Shown here in pieces: positions 23,542 to 35,234 of a stretch of 64,000 nucleotides of DNA. Under the pieces are notes generated by a model. The model was not told the origin of the DNA. It ran no database searches and saw only the letters and a list, made by a program, of their open reading frames with translations. Position 1 is the stretch's first letter; every line of letters starts with the position of its first letter. The DNA comes from Gnetum montanum. Its lineage: Eukaryota; Streptophyta; Gnetopsida; Gnetales; Gnetaceae. Made by a program: the position numbers and the translations under genes. The stretch is from contig MNCI01017655.1 of NCBI GenBank assembly GCA_015680685.1, positions 130,991-194,990 on the forward strand, given 5' to 3'.

Positions 23542-24420
23542 TAATGAGTGGTGAGGTATTCCTACACTCAACCATATGAAACGAGCGTAGCACACGCGAT
23601 CTGGTCTAACTCCGCAGATGGACTAGTTGTGGCACCTAGACAGTTATCCTTAGGTCGCAATTCATTGTCTTTCCATCTAGACCAGTATTATACTTGTCAC
23701 ATATGGTTTAGTCCAAATGAGGTGTATGATGTGTTCCTAATCTATGCTACTCCTGAAGGCAGTGGAAAATAATATTAACTAAGCTAAGCTAGGAGGGAAA
23801 GGGTAAGAGAATCTAATCTAGCCTAAGTGCGACGAGCAACCGATTCCTTGATTAATCGTACACATCTTGGACCTCATGCATGACTACCACTGGGATTACC
23901 AAGCGTAGATCCTAGGTACGCCACTGGGATTACCAAGTGCAGATCCCAGATACACCACTGGGTTACCAAGCGTAGATCCTAGATACGCCACTAGGTTACC
24001 AAGTAGTCACACTTAAATGCTTGTAATCAAGTCGTACTCATTCCACGTTCTAGGAGTTTAAGGATGAGAGAGAGAAAACAGTAAATAACATTAAATAAAT
24101 AAACAAACAAATAAATGACAGAGTGAATGCTACAATGATGAAGTAATCTCGATCTTTATTTCCGGTCATGTGCATGTCCAAGTATAGCACACTCGAATAA
24201 AGACACCGTACAATTACATTCACCACACTGCGGGCAGACACGAGAAAAAATCTAACTCTGGAGCGATCAAACTACCAGAGCCTTGCTACTTCTAACTTCT
24301 AATTATCAAACAAGGGAGAGCCACCTCTTATTTATAGATATGATGGTGGACTGTGATATCGCGTACGCAATATTGTAGGGAAAACGCGATATCGCGGCCT
24401 ATGCGAATCACATCTTATCA
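23542..24420 (-). repeat. 3' LTR of E
   Basis: In element orientation it begins TGATAAGATG after the PPT at 24421-24435. It carries GATATCGCG/GCGTACGC palindromic words, then TATAAAT (24330-24336), and in the U5 half a tandem array (23888-24003) of 33-34-bp units with the core ACTGGGATTACCAAG. It has one 33-bp unit more than the 5' LTR, exactly the length difference between the two. Confidence 0.9.
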
Positions 24421-24435
24421 TACCCCCACGACTAA
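24421..24435 (-). promoter_or_regulatory. Polypurine tract of E
   Basis: The minus strand reads TTAGTCGTGGGGGTA directly before the LTR start, preceded by the conserved CTCGAGGATGAGTTTTTATT. Confidence 0.85.
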
Positions 24436-24590
24436 ATAAAAACTCATCCTCGAGTTACAAGGAGAACAAGCTTCATTGATTACACAATGGATAGGTATGG
24501 GATTATTAACTAGAAAAACAAAAAAGGAAATGATGCTGCAGTGTGGGAAGACACAACACAGAAAAAATGCTACACTACAAAAAATGGAAC

Positions 24591-27192
24591 TCATGTAGTT
24601 CCTGGTGGTAGTGGCTCCTCCATGGGTGCTTTCCCTTTGTCATGTGCTCCAAGCTTCGAAGGTTGACAATGTTGAATAATGGCTTGGAGCTTCTCCTCTT
24701 TGGTCTAAGGATCTTATGTTGTCCATGCTAATGTTCCGATGTTTGACGGAGTCGGCACTTCCCATGGATAGGGTAGTTGTGGGAACATCTGATTAGCTTT
24801 GACATACCATGCTGTGAACACCCGTCGTTCCTCTTCATAGGCTCTGGCTTTGTCTTTGTATTCATGAAGCTCTGTTAGCCATCAAGCCAAGTCGGTTGCA
24901 ACATCTTTCTGTCCCTAGTAGCTTTCTTTTACCACCGCAAGTTCAGAATTTGCGACATCTAGTTTCTCAGCCAACTTCTTGCGCTCTGCAAATTTTGCTT
25001 CATATTTGATGTGGGTGGAAGCTACCTGCTGCTTGAGCTCTAACCTCAGGCATCCTACGATTAACATGGCTAGGTTGGAATATCTAATGTTTGCCAACTC
25101 CATGTATTCGGTCAAGTCTTGGATCTGCAGGTCCCGATTCTTAATTTCCACTTGGTGGGTAAATGCGTAAGTCTCCAATATGGCCCTCCAATCAGCATGT
25201 AGAGCACTGATGTTGTTTATTTGAGCCTTGGCCATATGGATATCCTTCTCCAGGATTTGTTTGTACATCCCCACCTGATCACAAAAATGCTCCTTCAGCT
25301 TCTCGTGTCGTTTAGCCTCATTCTGCCACGTGCTTATCTCAATTGCTAATTCTTAGCAAATAGCACGTACCTACTCCATTGAGAGGGTTTGATTCTCTTT
25401 GGCCAAATGGCTTACATCTCGATTGACCTGAATGAATTATTCTCGTAGCTGATGAAAGTGTTCATCGAGAACATTCTATTGTTTCTCCACAGAGAAAAAC
25501 TGAAGGTTATTAGCAACCAACTGCTTGTTTTCTTCTTCTAAGGCCTTGAGTACCTTAATATGTGCATGAGTTTGTGCCCTTGTTGTGGAGGCATCCCAAG
25601 TGGCTGTCTCCTTTTCTTCTGCCACCTTCTTGTTTTCTGCTATCAACTTTGTGAGTTGCTCCATTCTAAAGTTGTCTAGCTAGTCTGCGGGAATGAATTG
25701 CAAAGGATCCCATTGTGCTGCTTGTAAGGCTACAAGCTTCTCTTGTAGTTTTTGCACTTCAGCTTCAGCATGCTCAGCCCTTACTTCGGATATGACCAAC
25801 TTTCCNATTGAAAGATTCTTTGATATGGTCAGCAACCACTTCAGCAACTTCCACAACATCCTAGTGTTGCATGACCACCATAGTGGCCCCTTCACCAATC
25901 TCTAACTGCACTTGAAAAGATGCCATGTTTCCAGAGATCTGTTGTGACCATCTGCTTTCCCCTCCTCCTGTTTGAATTGATAATTTGCCCCTTGTGTGAT
26001 CTAATAAAATAGTAGGCTGGTCAGCATCATCGATGATGTGGAAGAGGTTTGCGTCATCACGAATTCCCCAACTAACCATCTCGGTGATGGCCCTAAGATG
26101 GCTCATCGACGATCTGTAGTCTTGTGGCAGCGATGGTTGATCCTGGCCTGTGTTGGGTCCTACTTCTTGTTTTTGGCTGGGACCTGTGGCTGGAGGTTGA
26201 CTGGGTCCTACAAGTTGAGTTGCAGGTGATCCAGTCATCTATTCTTCTTCTTCATCTAGTCCCAGATCTTCGCCAGTGCTCTTTCTTGGAGCTAGTGCCT
26301 TTAATAACTTAGCATAAGAAGCATTCTAGGCCTTTCGGAGGACGTCATTTGTGTATCCCTGAATACCAACCCATCAGCATAGTTTTTTGATAAGGCATGG
26401 AAAAGGTAGTTCCATCTTCCCTAACTTTTGTTCTTCAAATTACCTTAAGATCTGTTTCAAATATAGATGGGGAAGGTTAGCGTTAACCTTTCCCATCAAC
26501 ACTGCACATCCCCTTGCCACATATGTAGATATTCTTTTCAAACCTTTTGTGGGGAAGAGATGATAGGTTCCAATTTTAAAATAAACTCGCTCTTCCGTCG
26601 TCAATTCTCCAAAAGTTTTATCTCTGTCATAAGCCTTCTCTAACCAATCCTTTCGCACATCAGGGTCTGATTGGGTAGATAATCGAGCAACATGGGGGCC
26701 TAAATTTGAAAGGTTTAACACTTTCGAAATCGCCTACGCAAAAAAGTCTACTTTCACAACACAAATGTTAACCGTGGTGCCTTATTCCTTATTGTGCCAG
26801 AACAGGTACGTTTCACCTAAGTACCAGGCACCGCACTTAGAGAGGGCAGGCCATAAGGGAGATCCTTTAAGGTGATCCCTAATAGCCTCAGGAGCAAACT
26901 TTGCAAAATATTTGAAGTTAAGCTCCACAATCACCATGGCAAATGTGGACTTCGTATGAATAGCCTGAACACATTCCGGGGGCAACGTGAGTTGTTGTCC
27001 TAGTTCAGGCATAGCAGCAGCCCCTCTTTCTGCCTCCCCGGATCGTCTGGTAGGAGGTTTTTCTTGATGGATGCTAAATGATTGCACCTCCTGTTCTGCA
27101 TGTTGTCTGGCAGGGACCTATCTTCTGCCTCTCTGAGGTTTTTTTGCTTCACCTTGAATAGGACCCTCTCGCTACGCACGTTTCGGGGCCAT
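24591..27192 (-). pseudogene. ORF2: unknown protein, globular N-terminus plus long coiled coil (E)
   Basis: About 867 codons from ATGGCCCCGAAA (27192) to TGA (24591-24593), interrupted by a dozen or so stops and an N at 25806; large parts remain open. Residues about 1-240 form a globular region with FAPEAIRDHLKGSPLW and, further on, YHLFPTKGLKRISTYVARG followed by NANLPHLYLKQIL. The spacing recalls the 'putative plant transposon protein' domain of Athila-type env-like ORFs (inferred from memory, not a search). A Pro/Gln-rich linker follows, then about 450 residues rich in Glu, Lys, Leu and Ala with heptad character, and the tail EPLPPGTT. No membrane segment, zinc knuckle or enzyme motif was seen. 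Stops at Trp and Gln positions suggest C-to-T decay. Confidence 0.75.
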
Positions 27193-27216
27193 CTGCAATC
27201 ACACGGGCCAAAAGTT
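27192..27216 (-). promoter_or_regulatory. Branch point and splice-acceptor-like site before ORF2 (E)
   Basis: The minus strand has TACTAAC, then GTGTGATTGCAG ending immediately before the ORF2 ATG. TACTAAC is the optimal branch-point consensus. Related sequences precede ORF2 in F and K. Confidence 0.5.
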
Positions 27217-27639
27217 AGTACGGTTGTTTTCAAATTCAAGTTATACCTTACTACATGCCTTTAATTAAAGATCATATGTTATCATGTGATCGTGCCCAAA
27301 ATTATGATAATAGGTCCTATGACTTAGGTGGGTTTCATTTTAATCTCCCAGTGTACCTAAGGTCATATGATTTTTGGCACAATTTTTCTAAGTGTTAGTA
27401 TTAATTACCCTAATTGATGTCCTTTGGGCGATAACAAATTTCAAAAAATTTAGGCACTTTTCGATAAGTGTCTCTCCCCCACAACTAAACTAAACACTCC
27501 AGGTTCAAGCAGGTTCAAACGGAATTAAAATCGGAGCACCAGCGCGCGAGATATGAGTGAAAAAGCAAGTCGCAGAGAAAAATTTCAAAAACTCCCCCCG
27601 CGTAAATGGCAAAATGATGCTAAGTGTTGCGGCATGGGT

Positions 27640-27710
27640 TCCTATTTATAGGTAAATAGGACGTGATATCATGTATGGTACATCGCGTACGCGATATCAC
27701 ATCCCCAATG
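27640..27710 (-). promoter_or_regulatory. Internal promoter-like box with LTR-type palindromes (E)
   Basis: TATAAAT (27644-27650, minus strand) is preceded by a perfect 14-bp palindrome ATCGCGTACGCGAT (27682-27695) flanked by GTGATATC and GATATCAC arms (27663-27670, 27693-27700). These are the words of the U3 box of this element, far from either LTR. Downstream come GGGGAGTTTTTGAAATTTTTC and a TTGTGGGGGAGAG G-run (27472-27483) before the ORF2 leader. Confidence 0.65.
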
Positions 27711-27719
27711 ATGTGGGAC

Positions 27720-29091
27720 ACATGAAAAATACCGAATTTTTAAGGATTTTCTTGAAATTAATGGTGTAAAATGAGGACATGGGCAAGTATGAAGATATCC
27801 TAGGGTAATTTCATTAATTTGAGAGGCACTCATAATGATAATGATGTGAATTTAGCAATTCAAAATTTGGTGGTTATGAAGAAAAGGGAATGTAATGGTA
27901 CATTGGAATGTTTAAATGATAGAGGGATAAGAATAGGGAAAGAAAATTATGAAAAATTAAGTTGAGGGTAAGAAATTGTGTGTTTGAGCTTGAGAATTAG
28001 TGAAGATTGCAAAAAATTACACAAGTGGGTCCTCCCCAAAGCAAGTGTCAACCTATTATGCCCTTGTGTAACCACACTTAAAGTGTCCGTGGGAACTAGA
28101 AGGGTTAAATGTAATCTGTACTAACTCCACAAAACACACGCATGTAAATATCACCGAAATGATATGAAAATTCTATGCTACACAGGACACGAGCTACAAT
28201 TACATGAATAGTGAGATGAGATGAAGTAGAGAAGGGATCGTAGAGATTGGGACATGAGGTAACTGACACAGGGCACAATGAATCCTGCGTGAAAAGCATG
28301 ATTAAGGTGTCATTAACCCATCGTTCCAAGATCAGGACCAAGTCCATCCTTCTAATCAGTGACATCGCATTGTTTCATCCCCTGGTGAACAACAATGAGA
28401 GTACCATAACAACAAGGCGTATGATCACTTGGTGTTTAGTACAAGGGAGGAGTGATTTTTGTTTTATGGCACTTCTTTTTCTTTCTTTTTCTCTCTTTTT
28501 TTTCACTTTACTAAATCTAGAGAAGCTGCCAACCTTCAAGCATGGGTGCATGTCTTTCCAGTGGGACCCCCTAGAACAGATTTTGATTTTTGAGTGCCTT
28601 TTTGATTACTCTTACTCCCATTTTTCATTAGATCTACAAGGATCTTAGTATAGCCATATTGCATGATAACTCCCACAGACGTCACCAAAGAGAATCCACA
28701 AGTCCCCTTGATGTCACACCCTAATCATTCCCTCCTAGTCCATCCTTCTTCATTCTAGGTACAATAACACAAAATTAATTTTTAAGTTTAAAATTTTCAA
28801 TAATATCACTGTACCCTCGAATAGAACCTCTTATTTGTAGAGTGGATGAGTGGGTGTAATGGGCTCACTGTTCCAAATAATTGACTACTCATGACTTAAT
28901 AACATAAAAAACACCTCAACCAATGATCCACATGAGTGTTTTAGTCATAGACAAGATTACTTACAAAAACAGAAAAAAATAAACACACAAACACACAAAA
29001 AAGGTGAAATAAAAAGTTGAAAAATGAAAAAATAGAAAACAAAAAAGATAAAAAATCAAAGAAAATGAAAAATATTTATTAATCCTGCTTG
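27720..29091 (-). other. Conserved non-coding region between gag and internal promoter (E)
   Basis: No ORF is shared with other copies, yet blocks are: CTTTGGGGAGGACCCACTTG (about 28023-28064), GACATGCACCCATGCTTGAAGG (about 28545), GGGTGTGACATCAAGGGGAC (about 28705) and CAGTGAGCCCATTACACCCA (about 28828-28871), in the same order as in B and F. The minus strand stretch 28105-28365 is open for 86 codons, but its frame is not kept in B or C. Confidence 0.6.
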
Positions 29092-31041
29092 TTATTGAAA
29101 TGGGGGATATGCCCCATAACTAAATAGTTGAGTATGGCAAGGATTAATAAATGGGAAATAAGGATCCTTGCATGTTGGAAGTATTGGAATCATTCCATAC
29201 TTATCCCCTTGGATTTCACACACTTCATAATAAGCATAGTGGGGCACTTCATACGATGTAGTTCCCGAATAATGAGTTGACCCACTATGATGTTGGTGAT
29301 CGTTAGATGGTATGCAAGGATTTGGCTGATGCCTCCCATGGTTGTGTTCATTAGGCCGTATGGTTGTTGGAGTGTAAGTTCGTGGCCCTGATAAAGTTAC
29401 ATGAGGTGTTGGGTTCGAAGGTAAGGATGCACCACATTGTTGGACTTGTGCTGGGTTGGAAGGTGTAGTGACCTCTGAATTATGTTGTCCCTTCCTACAG
29501 CTGTGTTTAAAGAAAGAACACCTCTAATGTTGCTGAGGTTTCTCACCGTTGTTGATAGTAGTAGCACAAGTGTTGTTCGTGGGTTTTTGCTGTGGCACAA
29601 ACACCTTAGGAACAGTTGGTGACATTGTGAAAGGAGGGAAAGGATAAGAATGTTGAAATTTAGGAGGGATGTAAGGTGCACAAGGTGGTGGTTGCATTGG
29701 AGGCATGGGTTGATAGTATTGTGGAGATAAAGTATGTTGGCCTAGTTGGAGAAATAGGACATTGAACATGGTAAGCATTTGAGTTTGGAAAATGTGAAGG
29801 GTGCCTCCAGTCTAAGGGTGATCTCCCCCACTACTGGGATTGTTGCCACTGTGATCGAACACAGTATCTCTGTACAAACTCTGGATGTAATGTGTTTCCC
29901 CAATGCTCATGTAAATGTGACAATATTGGGCATTGCCCCTTGGGGTGATCATACAGGCATAGGTTGCATTCATACATAGAATTGGTAGTTGAGCACTTAT
30001 TCCCTTTATTCTTCTTTTCCAAATGTCTACTATTTTTTCCTGCTTCTTGGGTTGTCAAAACTCTATCTCCAATATTGTTGATATATTCTCCACACTTTTG
30101 ATACATCCATTCCAACATCTTATTGATCTTTTCCTTGGCTTCTTCTAACAATTGTTGTATTGGAAAAGATGAGGTTTCCACCTTGAGATTTCTTGATTTC
30201 TCCTTTGTATGATCGTGGACCTTTGTTGAGTTAAGATTTTGGTCTCATTGATGTTTTTCAACACTCTCCCATGTAGCTATTTCTCCTTCTTCTTTGCCTA
30301 CCCTCTGAATAAGCTCTTGGACTTGATGGGTTTGTATGTTGTATAGTTGACCTTGGGCATACATTCCTAAGGTCTCTCTTGTTTCATTACGTAGCCCATC
30401 AATAATATGGTACATTAGCCTTTCCTCGGAAAACCCATGGCCTAGACAGTTGTTTAATAGTGCATAATATCTTTCTAAGGCCATGTCCAAGAGTTCATGT
30501 TTTGCTTGTTTCCACTCTTGGATGTGTTTCCTCTAGGCTGACACTCTTGCATAGGTTTGATATTTTTCATTAAACACCTCTACCATCGTTGACCAGCGTC
30601 GTATCGAATTTGGTTTTAACGATCTATACCATACTTTAGCTTGGTCAATGAGTGTCATAGGAAAGAGCTTAAGTTTTCTCCAACCGTTATCAATATTATT
30701 CCATGTGCAGGCATCGTAGAAGGCTAATAAATGTTGATGCGGATCTAAGTCACAGCCTTCTAAAAATTTAGGAAAGTTGTTTAAATCAATCCTGGGTAGA
30801 CGGCTCTCTTTACAATGCCTACGTGAGATTCGAATAGCCTTTTGTATTTTTGTTAGACTTGTAGTGGCCAGTGGGGGTTCATCGTCATCGGGTAAGTTAG
30901 GCTTTCGTGTATTTTGATGATGTTGTTTTTGTTCATTCTTATAAGAAACTCCCACTTCAGGTTGTATACTCCAATCTTCATCATCATATAGTTCGTTGGT
31001 TCTCCAATGAACTTCCTCACTAAGTGTGGAGTTATTGTCAT
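29092..31041 (-). pseudogene. gag (E), lacking protease
   Basis: Broken by a few frameshifts but mostly readable. A short N-terminus is missing about 150 residues relative to C. The capsid-like domain contains FYDACTWNNIDNGWRKLKLF and WYRSLKPNSIRRWSTMVEVF, then LERYYALLNNCLGHGF. A CX2CX3HX4C knuckle, CNLCLYDHPKGQC, lies near 29930. The C-terminal part is Pro/Gln/His-rich and frame-shifted, ending near 29092 with no retropepsin. The protein would form the particle that packages the RNA. Confidence 0.8.
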
Positions 31042-31154
31042 TGTTGTGTGTGAATTTATGTGACTTTTTATAATTACTTCTTTTTTAAGAGATATATCAT
31101 TAAGTTCTTTACAACGACCTTGTATGATATAACTAATCTAGATAACTGACACCA

Positions 31155-31172
31155 TCCCTAGCAACGGTGCCA
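31155..31172 (-). promoter_or_regulatory. tRNA-Asp primer-binding site of E
   Basis: The minus strand reads TGGCACCGTTGCTAGGGA, two mismatches from the intact site in C, starting one base after the LTR end. Confidence 0.88.
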
Positions 31173-31173
31173 A

Positions 31174-32019
31174 TGATGAGTGGCGATTTACTCCTACACT
31201 CAACCATACGAAACGAGTGTAGCACACGCGATCTGATTGAACTCCACAGACGGACTAGTTGTGGCACCTAGATAGTTATCCTTAGGTCGTAGTTCACTGT
31301 CTTCCCATCTGGACCAATATTATATTTGTCACATATGGTTTAGTCTAGATGAGGTGTATGATGTGTTCCTAATCTATGCTACTCCTGAAGGCAATGGAAA
31401 ATAATATTAACTAAGCTAAGCTAGGAGGGAAAGGGTAAGAGAATCTAATCTAGCCTAAGTGCGACGAGCAACCGATTCCTTGATCAACCGTACACATCTT
31501 GGACCTTGTGCATGACTACCACTGGGATTACCAAGCGTAGATCCTAGGTACGCCACTGGGATTACCAAGTGCAAATCCCAGATACACCACTAGGTTACCA
31601 AGTAGTCACACTTAAATGCTCATAATCAAGTTGTACTCGTTCCACGTTCTAGGAGTTTAAGGATGAGAGAGAGAAAATAGTAAATAACATTAAATAAATA
31701 AACAAACAAATAAATGACAAAGTGAATGCTAAAATGATGAAGTAATCTGGATCTTTATTGTCGATCATGTGCGTGTCCAAGTATAGCACACTCGAATAAA
31801 GACACCGTACAATTACATTCACCACACTGTGGGCAGACACGAGAAAAAATCTATCTCTGAAGGGATCAAACTGCCAAAGCTTCGCTACTTCTAACTTCTA
31901 ATTATCAAAAAAGGGAGAGCCGCCTCTTATTTATAGATATGGTGGCAGACTGCGATATCACGTACGTGATATCGTAGGGAAAACGCGATATCGCGACCTA
32001 TGCAAATCGCGTCTCATCA
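31174..32019 (-). repeat. 5' LTR of E
   Basis: In element orientation it begins TGATGAGACGCG, then a 12-bp CGCGATATCGCG palindrome and a 22-bp perfect palindrome at 31953-31974 (arms CGATATCACGT), then TATAAAT (31929-31935). The U5 tandem array has one unit fewer than the 3' LTR. It ends CGCCACTCATCA next to the PBS. Confidence 0.92.
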
Positions 32020-32024
32020 CTAGC

Positions 32025-32290
32025 ATAGAATCTACATTGATATATCCCTTCAGTCCAAAAGACAACCACATTGGAGATTGAATCCAAATTTGAAGTAAGT
32101 TAATAAAAAAGAGGTTGAAACGCTCTTAAAAGTTGGATTCATCTATCCTATAGTAGATAATGAGTGGGTAAGCCCACTTGTTATTATTCCAAAGAAAGGT
32201 GAACAGTGGAGAATCTGCATTAAATTTAGGCTATTAAACATGGTGTTGTCATAATTCTTCCATTACATGGAATAATGATTAACCTAAATA
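32025..32290 (+). pseudogene. RT N-terminal fragment of G
   Basis: Directly after the right TSD of E, the plus strand reads VGFIYPIVDNEWVSPLVIIPKKGEQWRICI in frame segments, the RT N-terminal block seen also at 5900-6000. Homology fades by about 32290, so most of RT and everything downstream is missing. Confidence 0.75.
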
Positions 32291-32679
32291 TAAAACTCAT
32301 AAGGAAAGATGTTTGATGAGTTTGTCTAGGAAGTTGTTGGAATTTCAAATTAAAGGAGTTGACTACTGCTAAGCATAAATGTTTTAAATACACTAAGTGA
32401 TCAAAATCTTTTGTAGGTGCTTGTTCAAGAGTTTGCTAAAAATTTGAATCAAAGTAGGACTTGTAAAATAAGTAATTTTTTACCATGACAATGCAAATGC
32501 ATGACATAGAAATCCCTAAATGAGGAATGAAGCTCACAATAAAAATCATTGGACAAAATACCCAAGGATTAGTAAAGAGGATTTTCTTAAATCAAGAGAA
32601 GATTCTGATATCAATTCATAGTCATAAGGATTTCTAATGAAAAGGAAACTCCAGGATTATTAATCCTACTAAACATATA
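32291..32679. other. Unassigned sequence
   Basis: No gene or family recognised. Confidence 0.4.
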
Positions 32680-34090
32680 ATTATTCAATAAGCCTACTTA
32701 TACAAGCTTAGTAGAATTGTTTTTAGAACCAAATTTTAGTTCTAGAGAGTTCGGTTCTATAGAAGAGGCTCATTACTACATCAACTTTAAGATATCCAAG
32801 TGAAGTTTCTAAAGCTAAGGGTGAAATTAGGAGAATTTTAAATTAGTTCTAAATTGAATAAGCACTTATTAGTAAGGAAGAGCTTAATCTGATTTAGTTT
32901 ATTTTATGTTTTGTGAAAAGGGCTACCATATCAACTAATATGCTTGAACTAATATGTTAAGGCAATGTATGTTATTGAAAGCTCATACCTCATATAGCTT
33001 AAAATAACAATTAGTTTTTAATGGGAAGCTTGTAAAACCAAAAATCAATTCTACAAAAAATCTCAACTTTGATTCTACCACATTAGTTGATGTTGAGTCA
33101 ACATTTGTGTGAGTGCTTAAATATAAAAGCTTGAGGCTTAATTCTACAAAGTTTAAACGAAGACTGTTAATCCAAATCATTACTAGTTACATTAATTAAT
33201 GTTTATAGAGCCAAAAATTCATTCTACAAAGGAGCACTGAATTGTTTCTACAAATGAAGCTCTTATTAGTTTCCACATAGGTTGGGTAAGAAAGGCTTAG
33301 CTTATAGAATCAAAAAGTGATTTTATGAAAAGAAGTAAGTTTGATTCTATAATAAAAGTGCATGTCAATTACCATGTTGGATTTAAATAGGAAAGGTCTA
33401 TAGAACAAATTTTTCTTCTCTCAAAAATCAAAAATTTGGCTCTATGAGCTATTTTAGCTTATGAAGTTAGTAAGCTTGTAGAACCAAGATTCAATATTAG
33501 TTCTACAAGTGAGCTTATTCTCGGTTCTACCATGTCAACTTGCTATGATTTGGCAATCAAAAAATAGAGTTAGATTCTACAAAGAAAAGGGCTCATTCAT
33601 GTCATCATGAGCCACATCACTTAAAGCTTATAGAATCAACATTCAATATTGATTCTTCAAAATCTCATTTTTGAGGCAAAATTTTGATTCTACAAGCAAG
33701 CTTTCAGATTGATTCTATAATTCACAATAGCTCTTAACATTGGAAAAGATTCATAGAACTAAATAGTTAATTCCAAAAAGGAATTTGAAACTTGTCTTAT
33801 AAGCCACATCAACTTTTAATATGAAATGAGCTTTAGAACAAAAAAGTGATTCTACTAGAGAACACTATTCTAGTGCTACAAGCAATGTCAACCTAAATAG
33901 TTTATAAGTTAGTAGAACCAAAAATCAATTCTACAAATAAGCTCATATTTGGTTCTATAGTGGAGCTTATCTCATCTACCACGTAGGCTTAAGAAAAGAG
34001 TATAGTTCATAGAAGCAAATATTGATCCTACAAGTAAGCTCTAGATCATTTTTACAAGCCATGTTAGCTTATAGAACCAAATGTTAGGAC
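32680..34090. repeat. Degenerate tandem array with TAGAACCAA / TTGATTCTA words
   Basis: About 1.4 kb in which a unit of very roughly 90-105 bp recurs in diverged form. Typical content is (GCTTATAGAACCAAAAAT) (CAATTCTACAAATGAGCTC) (TTTGGTTCTA) (CCATGTCAACTTA). Within units, AGAATCAA and TTGATTCT are inverted partners, for example at 33633-33657. No ORF. It abuts the 3' LTR of F. Confidence 0.65.
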
Positions 34091-34106
34091 TTGACTTTAA
34101 AAGTTT

Positions 34107-35011
34107 ACATAAGTGTCACTTACACCCAACCATATGAATCACAAGTGTTTACACATGCTCTATTCAAATTTTTATGGATGGGACTAGTATGGTATCTAGA
34201 TCAAAAGAGTTAATCACAAGTTGTTGTCTTCCCACTTAGACTAGTGGTAACTTTATCACGTATGGTTTAGTCTAAAATAAGGCATATAATTATAATATTA
34301 TTAAGACATTAAATTAAACTAAATAATAATGTAGAAATTAATTAATTAATAATAATAAGATAAATCCTAATCTAGCCTAAGAGTGATGAGTGTTTATTCC
34401 TAACTTACCATACACATCCTAAACTTAGGTATCCACATTTTATGCTACTCAGTGAACCAAGTGACAGGACTAGTGGGATTACCATGTGAATATGTGTTTA
34501 CACTTAAATTTGGTTGTGCTTATGTAACCAAAGATTAATTTGCATGAAAATTTAAATATTAACTAAGTCCATAAAAAGTAATTGCATTAAAAGAAAATCT
34601 ATTCTAAGTTAAAGTGCTGTAATGAATATGAATCAATCTCGATCTTATTTTTATTCATGAAATGTATTCAAGTACAATGTCACTTGAATAAAACATCATA
34701 TAATTGACTCAAATTCATGCTATGGGTGATCACTAATTATTTGCTAAGATTACAAAAGAAAATTGGAAGAGTTTGGCTACACTACTAAATAAATGATACT
34801 AAATACATGGTGGTTGTTTTCATACCTATAGGAAAATATAGAGACTATGTTAATGCATATGCATTGATGCATCTCAGGCAACAACTACAATAGAGTAGAT
34901 GTGATGTAGCATCTTTAATATGGTAACCAACTGACATGCATCAACACAGATGAAACTTAACATCTATAATATCATAGCTAACTAATACACTTGACAAATG
35001 ATGCTTCATTA
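34107..35011 (-). repeat. 3' LTR of F
   Basis: In element orientation it starts TAATGAAGCATCATTTG and carries GATGCTACATC, ATAGATG and GATGCATC words in U3 (34860-35005). It ends near 34107 in a decayed TGATAAG equivalent. It matches the 39776-40721 LTR along its length. Confidence 0.75.
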
Positions 35012-35234
35012 TATCCTTACAACTTACTAAAAGCTCATCCTCAAGTTATATAAATTCGATGAAGTTCCATTACAAAAATAATGGGGTGACCAAGACTAGA
35101 TTGACTAATATTATAAAATTTGAGTGCTAAATTACAAAATTTTATTCCAGTATATGTATTATAAAATGATAAAAACACTAGACACACATCAAAATTTATA
35201 AAATTACAAAAGTCTTCAAAAATATGTTGATGAT

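Larger units (their letters stand above)
23542..32019 (-). mobile_element. E: complete pol-less LTR element, TSD CTAGC
   Basis: Bounded by LTRs of 846 bp (5') and 879 bp (3') with inverted termini TGAT(G/A)AG...CTCAT(C/T)A and a perfect 5-bp TSD, CTAGC at 23537-23541 and 32020-32024. The interior holds PBS, gag, non-coding region, internal promoter, ORF2 and PPT, but no protease, RT, RNase H or integrase. It inserted into the protease-RT linker of G in opposite orientation. Movement must have depended on enzymes in trans. Confidence 0.92.

Noticed and set aside
28105-28365. 86-codon open frame on the minus strand of E
   Set aside because: Frame not maintained in B; lies in the conserved non-coding region.
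32680-34090. CRISPR-like array
   Set aside because: Units are diverged, spacers are not unique sequences of constant length, and the genome is eukaryotic.
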